Source: Dehalococcoidia bacterium
Lineage (GTDB): Bacteria > Chloroflexota > Dehalococcoidia > Lucifugimonadales > Lucifugimonadaceae
DNA length: 37,850 nt
Assembly (NCBI GenBank): GCA_026421185.1
Contig: JAPKCH010000015.1
Location: forward strand, 1 to 37,850
Reading direction: 5' to 3'
In this document: in pieces, positions 24,731 to 30,895 of the stretch
Position numbering within the stretch: the stretch's first letter is position 1
How the letters are laid out: each line of letters starts with the position of its first letter
Program-made: the position numbers and the translations under genes
The notes under the pieces: model-generated
What the model was told of the DNA's origin: nothing
The model's input: the letters and a program-made list of their open reading frames with translations, nothing else
Database searches by the model: none

Positions 24731-25545
24731 TAGATCCCCTTGAACTCTGGACGTCGTTTTTGGCGCAGAGCGCCCATACCCTCAACATGATCTTCAGAGG
24801 ATAACGTTATTGCCTCGGCTGCGGCGGACATTTCAAGGGAAGTTTCGAGGTCCATCGACATTCCTCGCCGCATCATTGTCTTAGCTAGCCGTATTGCTAT
24901 TGGTGGTCCGGCAGCTATTTGGTGCGCCATTTTCTCGGCGGCACCTATCAGATCATCTTCTTCGACAACGCTATTTAGGAAGCCGAGAGACTTGGCTTCG
25001 TCTACTTCCATGAAGTTGCCGGTGTACATCAGTTCCGCGGCTTTTGCCGAACCTAATAGTCGAGGATATAGCCATATTCCACCATAGCCGGGGAATAGAC
25101 CTACGTGAATGTAGGCGGCCATAAAACGTGCTGATCCAGTGCCTATACGAATGTCGCAGGCACAGGCGAGATCGAAGCCAGCGCCTACCGCTGATCCGTT
25201 TATCGCGGCGATAACAGGCTTTTCCATCTCGTATATTCCGAGGATTACTTTACGGGCGAGTTTGAATCCTCGGCGCAGTGCTTCAGCACCACCGAGGCTT
25301 GGTTTATGAGGGCCCTCGCCGCCGCCGCCGGCCATTTCGTCGGTATCAGCACCAGAGCAGAATGCTCGGCCTGCGCCAGTAATGATTACGGAGCGAATGG
25401 AGTCGTCAGCTGCGACTTGTTCGAGATGCTGAGACAACGATTCAAGTAGATCGTTACTGAGCGAGTTGAGTCGATCAGGTCTGTTTAACGTGAGAGTGGC
25501 GAATCCAGATTCGCTATTCACGTCGAGTATTACGCTCGAGTTCAT
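24730..25545 (-). CDS. Crotonase-superfamily (enoyl-CoA hydratase/isomerase-like) protein
   Basis: 271 residues with the crotonase fold: LNRPDRLNSLS, oxyanion-hole segments CSGAD and NGSAVGAG, and a GYGG loop. The two glutamates that catalyse hydration in classical enoyl-CoA hydratase are not conserved: the first position is D125 (GAGFDLA instead of G-G-C-E-L) and the second is Y145 (AAYIHVG instead of Q-P-E-I-x-L-G). A Gly-rich loop GGGGEGPHKP follows the first oxyanion segment. It is therefore more likely an isomerase, hydrolase or other CoA-ester enzyme than a hydratase. It overlaps prs by one base. The exact reaction is unknown. Confidence 0.85.
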   Translation of the reverse strand: MNSSVILDVNSESGFATLTLNRPDRLNSLSNDLLESLSQHLEQVAADDSIRSVIITGAGRAFCSGADTDEMAGGGGEGPHKPSLGGAEALRRGFKLARKVILGIYEMEKPVIAAINGSAVGAGFDLACACDIRIGTGSARFMAAYIHVGLFPGYGGIWLYPRLLGSAKAAELMYTGNFMEVDEAKSLGFLNSVVEEDDLIGAAEKMAHQIAAGPPIAIRLAKTMMRRGMSMDLETSLEMSAAAEAITLSSEDHVEGMGALRQKRRPEFKGI

Positions 25546-25562
25546 TGAAGTCCCGACCAGTT

Positions 25563-25603
25563 GGATTCCAGTGGAATCCGCTAGAAATGTGCCGAAATTC
25601 TAG
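25563..25603. repeat. Two inverted repeats upstream of the crotonase gene
   Basis: GGATTCC-agt-GGAATCC (25563-25579) is a perfect 7-bp stem with a 3-nt loop. CTAGAA (25581-25586) and TTCTAG (25598-25603) form a second 6-bp repeat. Both lie 18-58 bp upstream of the minus-strand start, where an operator or 5'-leader structure would act. The remaining bases 25604-25831 hold no gene I can support; a plus-strand TTACGC-17-TATGAT (25751-25779) resembles a promoter but leads to nothing recognisable. Confidence 0.4.
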
Positions 25604-25831
25604 CACCGTCGTTGGTCGAAAATACACGAATAAATACAGGTCTCGATTTGTTTCGACACTTATGCATTCCACCAGAGAACTGAGATTTTGAAAACACGCC
25701 TCGATTGCTGTAACTCTCAATCACTATTCGGGCTGAGGACGATCAAGCAATTACGCAGCCTGTTACCAGGTTCTATGATTGGGGGATAGAAGTGTCATCC
25801 GCCGGTCAAATAGGCGTGCAGCCATTTAGGC

Positions 25832-25942
25832 CTAGATATCTTTGGAGAATCCGCATTGGGGACACTTTAGTAATGTTTCGTGGGTGGCGATATCAGAGTT
25901 GATATCGCCAGTGCATCGAGGGCAAGATTTCAAGTACAGCAT
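25832..25942 (-). CDS. 36-residue zinc-ribbon protein
   Basis: A short minus-strand frame from ATG 25942 to TAG 25834-25832 encodes two cysteine knuckles: S-C-P-R-C-T-G-D near residue 7 and K-C-P-Q-C-G-F near residue 27, separated by 16 residues. This CPxC-x16-CPxCG layout is that of small zinc-ribbon proteins, which commonly read CPRCxGD...CxQCGY. A purine-rich AAGAAGATCGAG precedes the ATG. It lies 168 bp downstream of the selenoprotein gene on the same strand, with a hairpin between them. Role unknown: nucleic-acid or protein contact is typical for such ribbons. Too short for routine gene calling. Confidence 0.6.
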   Translation of the reverse strand: MLYLKSCPRCTGDINSDIATHETLLKCPQCGFSKDI

Positions 25943-26068
25943 CTCGATCTTCTTGACTGTTATTCAGGATCGATTTCGAAGTACAAATAGAATATCCGCC
26001 ACCAATTACAGTTCAGACAGCCTATGCCATCACAAATTATGTCTCTCTGAACTCAATTCTTCGAGCCT

Positions 26069-26103
26069 GTCGTTTACTGCAGTGAGCCACTTCAGTAAAC
26101 GAC
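26069..26103. repeat. Long hairpin downstream of the selenoprotein gene
   Basis: GTCGTTTACTG (26069-26079) and CAGTAAACGAC (26093-26103) pair perfectly. Inside, AGTG pairs with CACT after one C/T mismatch, leaving a 3-nt loop. On the minus strand it begins 7 nt after the stop at 26111. No U-run follows, so it may be a 3'-stabilising or factor-dependent terminator structure. Confidence 0.6.
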
Positions 26104-26110
26104 ATTGGGA

Positions 26111-26458
26111 CTAAATAAGTTCGTCGTATGCGCCTTGTTTGTACCCGAAAACTATCTTTAAACCGTCGGTAAGAATGGGACGTCGAATTAAGCGAGGTTC
26201 TCTAATCATAAGTTCGATAAGTTCATCATCGCTGGCTTTACCGCGGAGTTCTCGATAATCCTTAGAACTTGGGCTTTTCCAGGCGAACATTTCGTCGATA
26301 GAGGTGAGCTTGCTGAGGTTGCGAATTTCATCGGCGGAGAGTTGTTCTTTGAAGAAATCTCTGAATTCGTATTCATGACTGGTTTGGTTGAGAGCCCGAC
26401 GGGCCTTCGTACAGGTACTTCAACGTGACCAGCAGTAGAACTTCAGTTCGTTAGACAC
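26111..26458 (-). CDS. Probable selenoprotein of the ArsC/Spx family (in-frame TGA = Sec13)
   Basis: Reading through one TGA (26422-26420) gives a complete 115-residue ArsC/Spx-family protein. The start is FYCWSR-U-STCTKARRAL; later come RDFFKEQLS, the SPSSKDYREL segment and the hallmark EPRLIRRPILTDG. In relatives the TGA position is the first cysteine of CxxC (CSTC), so the motif here is U-S-T-C. The GTG start at 26458 has GGAG 7 nt upstream. TGA ends acpS and the phosphoglycerate mutase gene in this window, so it is not generally reassigned. The 102 codons after TGA are intact and family-conserved, which argues against a pseudogene. Family members are thioredoxin-fold reductases or RNA-polymerase-binding regulators; a redox enzyme is the better fit for a Sec form. 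No selA, selB, selD or tRNA-Sec is in the window. Confidence 0.8.
26390..26408 (-). promoter_or_regulatory. Candidate bacterial SECIS element
   Basis: Inside the coding sequence, GAAGGCCC (26408-26401) pairs with GGGCTCTC (26397-26390) in 7 of 8 positions (one A/C mismatch, one G/U) around the loop GUC. There are 19 nt between the UGA and the loop, close to the E. coli fdhF spacing, and the loop starts with G-U as SelB-binding loops do. Confidence 0.6.
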
Positions 26459-26553
26459 TCGTGTTCTCCATTTTTTTCGACACGCGGTTTGTGGGACCAA
26501 AAGTTTTATCTTGTTGCCACCTACTAAACCTTAACACTAAAGGTATTGCCGAG

Positions 26554-26588
26554 TGATCAATTCACGATGATTCGAAAGGTATTGATCA
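26554..26588. repeat. Inverted repeat in the divergent selenoprotein/ispH intergenic region
   Basis: TGATCAAT (26554-26561) and ATTGATCA (26581-26588) are separated by 19 nt. The region 26459-26739 also holds two AAAGGTATTG copies and a TATAAT hexamer at 26654-26659 that could be the ispH -10. No RNA gene is apparent in it. Confidence 0.35.
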
Positions 26589-26739
26589 GTGAACGCGATG
26601 TTTGTTCTGAAGAGCCTTGTTCACATAGGCAAGGTTTTCATATTTTTCACCGATATAATGTTGGTTCAAATTCCGCTCTTATATTTCGTGCGTAACTCGA
26701 TTCACGAATATTCACTCATCGAACTGGACACTCCTTCTA

Positions 26740-27702
26740 ATGGATGTATTTCTCGCCAGCCCACGAGGCTTTTGTGCCGGTGTTGATTTGGCCGTCGATA
26801 TTGTTGATCTTGCGATTCAGCAGTACGGAACGCCTGTTTACGTGAAGCATCAGATTGTTCACAACCCCAAAGTTGTGGCTGATGTCGAGGCGAAAGGTGC
26901 AATCACTGTTGAAGACGTTAAGGAAGTTCCCGAGGGCGCAGTTGTGGTTTTCTCGGCACATGGATCACCACCGTCGGACTATGAGAAGGCGAAGCAGCGC
27001 GGTCTTACCGTATTAGATGCAACATGTCCTCTCGTAACTCGTGTTCACAACGAGGCGAAGAAGTACACGGCTGAAGGCAAAAAGATTGTTCTTGTGGGGC
27101 ACGTCGGTCATCAGGAAGTGATTGGCACGACGGGTCAGGCCGATATGGCGCTGGTCGATGAGCGACAGGATTGGGAGCTCCCACAGTGGGGTAAAGATGC
27201 AGAGGTTGCGGTTTTGACTCAGACCACTCTTTCAGTGGACGACACTGCCTTAGCAGTAGCGAAAATAAAGAAACATCACCCTAACGCCATTGTTCGGGAC
27301 GACATTTGTTACGCCACTACCAATCGACAGGCGGCGGCCACGGAACTTGCTGATATGACCGAGCTAGTTCTGGTGATAGGTGCGCAGAACAGTTCAAACT
27401 GCAATCGACTCAAAGATGTGGCTATAAAAAAAGGCGTGCCGGCGCATTTGATTAACGGTCCTGAGGAGCTGGACATGAAGTGGTTGGAATCTGTCGAGAA
27501 GATCGGCATTACGTCTGGCGCTTCAACTCCTGAAAAACAGGTCAAAGCAGTTATAGATGCTATCTCACCGGAAAACGTGTTCCGAGTTGGTCCGGGTGAG
27601 GAAAGTACTACATTCGCAATTCCACGAAGCCTACGATCGATGGTTGGCGACGGGACCCGTAGCAGCATTAAAGAAGAAAACATTATCGATGAAAATAACT
27701 AG
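26740..27702 (+). CDS. ispH: 4-hydroxy-3-methylbut-2-enyl diphosphate reductase IspH
   Basis: Last enzyme of the MEP isoprenoid pathway, making IPP and DMAPP. The three [4Fe-4S] cysteines are C12 (GFCAGV), C96 (DATCPL) and C190 (DDICYAT). Substrate-binding histidines are in VHNPKVV, FSAHGSPP and GHVGHQE; the TTNRQ motif is also present. 320 residues. ATG start at 26740 without an obvious ribosome site. The 3' end overlaps the start of the enolase-superfamily gene by 14 bp. Confidence 0.96.
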   Translation: MDVFLASPRGFCAGVDLAVDIVDLAIQQYGTPVYVKHQIVHNPKVVADVEAKGAITVEDVKEVPEGAVVVFSAHGSPPSDYEKAKQRGLTVLDATCPLVTRVHNEAKKYTAEGKKIVLVGHVGHQEVIGTTGQADMALVDERQDWELPQWGKDAEVAVLTQTTLSVDDTALAVAKIKKHHPNAIVRDDICYATTNRQAAATELADMTELVLVIGAQNSSNCNRLKDVAIKKGVPAHLINGPEELDMKWLESVEKIGITSGASTPEKQVKAVIDAISPENVFRVGPGEESTTFAIPRSLRSMVGDGTRSSIKEENIIDENN

Positions 27703-28810
27703 AGTCGAATGTTTGGTACTCGATGAAGAGTATCCGTATGTAATTCTTCACACTGATGAAGGATTCACAGGATTCGGCGAATGCTTTCGTCGTGCTCCAT
27801 ACGTTTCGAAAGTCGCTATCGAAACGGTGTTCACTCCGTTGATTATTGGCAAATCGCCTTTTGACTCAGATGAAATCTGGGACAACATGTTCAAAGCCGG
27901 AGCTGTTGCAGGTCCGCAAGGCGCGCTGCTTACTGCAGCTGCAGGTGTTGATCTTGCGTTGTGGGATCTTAAGGGCAAGATTCTTAACACTCCTATTTAC
28001 AATCTCATCGGTGGAAAACGTCGAGACAAGATCAAGGTTTATGCCAGTTCGTTGGCTCGTGATCTTGATCCTAAAGACGAGGCGAAACGAGTTGCCCACT
28101 TCCGAGACCAGGGCTATTCGGCATACAAGATTCACTCTGCCGTTCCTGGCAAGATCGATGATCCACGAGACCAAACTATCGAGACAGTCAAGGCCATTCG
28201 TGACGAGGTTGGTTATTCAATGGATGTGCTTGTAGATGTGAATAGCGCCTATTCAGTTCATCATGCGATCGAGATTGGACGTCAACTTCAGGATCTTGGT
28301 GTTTTTCATTTTGAAGAACCTGTCCACATTCGAAACTACGTGGGTATGGCAGAAGTTGCAGATGCTCTCGATATTCCGGTGGCGTCTGGCGAAAATTCGT
28401 TCACTCGTTGGGAGCATTTGACTCTAATTCGTGAGGGACGTCCAGATATCGTCCAGCCCGACGTTGTGAAGGTTGGCGGTATTACTGAGTTTCTACGGAT
28501 TGAAGCGGTGCTTACGTCTCATGGAGCGACGATGACGACGCACAACACGCAGCCATATGGATCGACGGCTGCTCACGCTCATTTGCTCGCACCGAGCAAT
28601 AATTTCCCATATGCGCAGGAGTACAACATCGAGGAAGTTGGAATTCGAGACAATGACTCGATTCTCGATACACCGTACGAAGTCGAAGATGGCTACATTC
28701 GCATTCCAGATAGTCCGGGACTGGGGTTAGATTACAACCTCGAAAAGATGCGTGGACGGAGCAGTGATCGCCCGTCGGAGTTATCCGACGTGTGGGGGCA
28801 CATGCAGTAG
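27689..28810 (+). CDS. Enolase-superfamily (mandelate racemase/muconate lactonizing type) dehydratase or racemase
   Basis: 373 residues: capping domain then TIM barrel. Metal ligands D183 (VDVNSAYS), E209/E210 (FEEPV) and E235 (SGENS); K147 (AYKIH) on one side and D258-H284 (VQPDVVKVGG, THNTQPYG) on the other, the usual acid/base pair of mandelate racemase-group enzymes. It abstracts the proton alpha to a carboxylate; sugar-acid dehydratase is the commonest activity, but the substrate cannot be read. The start is set at ATG 27689, which begins the conserved M-K-I-T-R-V; the upstream open frame lies inside ispH. It overlaps ispH by 14 bp, so it is probably cotranscribed. Confidence 0.9.
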   Translation: MKITRVECLVLDEEYPYVILHTDEGFTGFGECFRRAPYVSKVAIETVFTPLIIGKSPFDSDEIWDNMFKAGAVAGPQGALLTAAAGVDLALWDLKGKILNTPIYNLIGGKRRDKIKVYASSLARDLDPKDEAKRVAHFRDQGYSAYKIHSAVPGKIDDPRDQTIETVKAIRDEVGYSMDVLVDVNSAYSVHHAIEIGRQLQDLGVFHFEEPVHIRNYVGMAEVADALDIPVASGENSFTRWEHLTLIREGRPDIVQPDVVKVGGITEFLRIEAVLTSHGATMTTHNTQPYGSTAAHAHLLAPSNNFPYAQEYNIEEVGIRDNDSILDTPYEVEDGYIRIPDSPGLGLDYNLEKMRGRSSDRPSELSDVWGHMQ

Positions 28811-28864
28811 GCCTGCTGCGTTTTGTTTTACGATCGAGCAGTTTGTCAATTCGGCAGAGAGAAA

Positions 28865-30241
28865 TCAGCCGCGTTCTTCAGCGGAGAAGCCTGTGACTAG
28901 TTTTGGCCATTTCAGTGCTGACAATATTACTGTCGTTAGGCCGATGGCAGCGTAGGCGGTGATCGTTCGAGGTACGCCGTATTGTTCGATTAGCCAGCCA
29001 CCTATTACGAGGCCCATCGGTAAGCCGTACACTGCGAGCATTCGAATGCCCATTACCCGGCCGCGCATTTCGAACTTTGTAAATGTCATCAGCACTACTG
29101 ACATCGAGACCATGCAGAAGCTAATCGCTGCCCCCATAAGTGCGAGCAACGCTAGTCCCAATGCATTCGAATCGACTTGTGCAAACATGAGGATTAGTAC
29201 GTACCAAATGACCATAGTGAGCATCATGAATCGTTCCGGTCGACGCGAATTGACGATAGAAGCCATGACCATTGAACCTACCAAAGCACCGATTGCAAAT
29301 ACTGCGACCATCTGAGCTAGACCGTTCTCGTCGTGACCGTAGACGTTTCGCGCAACTACCGGCAATAGACCGTTGGTAAGCGGAAACGCCGTGGCATTCA
29401 CGAGGAAAGCGAGGAACATGAGCGGCTTGATAACTGATGAGTCGACCATGTATCGCAAGCCCTGTTTCATTTCGGTGAGAGGGTTCACATGCTTCACTGG
29501 ATTACTTGATCTGACTGTAGCGATTCCGAGTCCAAAAAATACGCTGAGTGTGTAGAACATCGTCACGCCGACGTAAGCCCAGCCGAGGCCGAGTCGGGAT
29601 AGCAGCGTTGCGCCGAGAAGTGCTCCCACAATTCGGGCTGTGTCTTGAGTTGTTCTCGCTAACCCTGATGCGTTCATAAGTAATTGTCGAGGTACCGTAT
29701 CGGCGATAAGCGATTGCCTTAGTACGTTGTCGGCGGGTCGGAGTATCCCGCTGATGCTGGCGATTAAGAATACGTGCCACGGTTGGATCAGATCGGTTGC
29801 GGCAAGGATCAGTAATGACAATGCCGACAAGCCAGCTCCGGCTCGTAGGAAGATCAGCATTAGTCGGCGGTTCATTCGATCGGCGATTACTCCCACTATA
29901 GGAGCGGTGAGTGTCCCGGAGAATCGGAGAGCCCCTAGCAGTCCGACGAGGAATGGCGAGTCGGTGGCTACGAGGATGTACCAGCCGAGAATCAGAGTTT
30001 CCATCTCTGATCCCCAAGTAGTCATTGCATCTGCTGACCACTGGAAGCGAAAGCTGCGAATGCCAAATGCAGCGAACGGAGTTACTTTTGAGTTAGGATC
30101 CTGCGTCTCTTTTGTAGGACGTTGCGCAGGGCTTGTAGCGGTATTGATCGTTACAGATGGCGTGTTTGAGGACGAATCTGATTCAGGGACACTACTATCT
30201 GGCGTTTGTTCGTTTGAACTGTCTACTCCTTCAGCTACCAT
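28865..30241 (-). CDS. MFS transporter, DHA3/EntS-like
   Basis: 458 residues. A polar, Ser/Thr-rich cytoplasmic N-terminus of about 50 residues is followed by 12 predicted membrane segments. It resembles the MFS_3/DHA3 group: FRFQWSADAMTTWGSEMETLILGWYIL, then motif A GVIADRMNRRLML and SGILRPADNVLRQSLIADTVP. Members export siderophores, macrolides or other compounds; the substrate is unknown here. Convergent with the enolase-superfamily gene and divergent from the DUF192 gene with only 6 bp between starts, so the two promoters must lie inside each other's coding regions or the messages have almost no leader. Confidence 0.87.
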   Translation of the reverse strand: MVAEGVDSSNEQTPDSSVPESDSSSNTPSVTINTATSPAQRPTKETQDPNSKVTPFAAFGIRSFRFQWSADAMTTWGSEMETLILGWYILVATDSPFLVGLLGALRFSGTLTAPIVGVIADRMNRRLMLIFLRAGAGLSALSLLILAATDLIQPWHVFLIASISGILRPADNVLRQSLIADTVPRQLLMNASGLARTTQDTARIVGALLGATLLSRLGLGWAYVGVTMFYTLSVFFGLGIATVRSSNPVKHVNPLTEMKQGLRYMVDSSVIKPLMFLAFLVNATAFPLTNGLLPVVARNVYGHDENGLAQMVAVFAIGALVGSMVMASIVNSRRPERFMMLTMVIWYVLILMFAQVDSNALGLALLALMGAAISFCMVSMSVVLMTFTKFEMRGRVMGIRMLAVYGLPMGLVIGGWLIEQYGVPRTITAYAAIGLTTVILSALKWPKLVTGFSAEERG

Positions 30242-30247
30242 CGATTT

Positions 30248-30847
30248 GTGAAATTTCCTTCGTTCAACATTCGCGTCACATTGAGTATCGCCGCAATTCT
30301 AATGACTGCAATCACTGTTATTGCGTGTTCGCCAGTTGTTCGTGATTATCCTAAATCTGAATTCATCGAATCCGAAGATTGCAAAGATCTTGAACACAAT
30401 ACGTTGCCAACAACAGACCTTACTCTGTCGGCGGACGGGCTAGACATAACGATACAAGTCGAAATCGCCGATGAATTAAGTGAACGAGCACAGGGTTTAA
30501 TGTGCCGTGAGTCGATTACTGCTGACACAGGAATGTTGTTCACTTACGATTCAGATCGATCCAACGGGTTTTGGATGAAAAACACATACGTTCCAATCGA
30601 TATTCTGCACATAGATAGCGCTGGGAATGTTGTGGATTTGATCACAATGTCACCTTGCCCACGTGATGGTCTTAATGATGGCGATTGGCAGGTTAAGTGT
30701 GCGAGCGATGCGGCGGCGTACACGCCAATTGCGCCTTGGCGGTACACGTTGGAGTTGCCTGCGGGTTGGTTGGCAGCCGAAGGAATGGCTGACCCTGTCT
30801 TTATGAACACGAATGTATATTGGTCTGACGTTTCCCACGATAATTAA
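30248..30847 (+). CDS. DUF192-family lipoprotein
   Basis: 199 residues with a lipoprotein signal peptide (hydrophobic ITVIACS; lipobox cysteine C27), so it should be anchored on the outer face of the membrane. The DUF192 domain follows: ELSERAQGLMCRESI, GMLFTYDSDRSNGFWMKNTYVPIDILHID, LITMSPC. The biochemical role of the family is unknown. GTG start at 30248; TACCAT (30236-30241) ends 6 nt before it, matching a leaderless arrangement. A C-terminal extension of about 55 residues beyond the domain is present. Confidence 0.85.
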   Translation: MKFPSFNIRVTLSIAAILMTAITVIACSPVVRDYPKSEFIESEDCKDLEHNTLPTTDLTLSADGLDITIQVEIADELSERAQGLMCRESITADTGMLFTYDSDRSNGFWMKNTYVPIDILHIDSAGNVVDLITMSPCPRDGLNDGDWQVKCASDAAAYTPIAPWRYTLELPAGWLAAEGMADPVFMNTNVYWSDVSHDN

Positions 30848-30848
30848 T

Positions 30849-30864
30849 GCGTTCGGACGAACGC
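30849..30864. terminator. Short hairpin after the DUF192 gene
   Basis: GCGTTC-GGAC-GAACGC (6-bp stem, 4-nt loop) starts 2 nt after the stop and is followed by GTGTTTATTA, a poor T-tract. A weak terminator at best. Confidence 0.35.
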
Positions 30865-30895
30865 GTGTTTATTAGTAGTTTAGAAAGCACGAGAT

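Noticed and set aside
25842-26114. Plus-strand 90-residue open frame opposite the zinc ribbon
   Set aside because: No domain, no ribosome site, and it runs antisense to the better-supported zinc-ribbon gene.
26420-26422. Reading the TGA in the ArsC-like gene as a pseudogene stop or a TGA-to-Trp recoding
   Set aside because: The frame is otherwise intact and family-conserved. TGA falls exactly on a catalytic Cys position, where Trp would make no sense, and acpS and the phosphoglycerate mutase gene end in TGA, so there is no general reassignment.
26661-26676. GGTTCAAATTCC resembling a tRNA T-arm upstream of ispH
   Set aside because: The flanking bases do not form a T-stem, and no acceptor, D- or anticodon arm can be built around it. 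It is not a tRNA-Sec.
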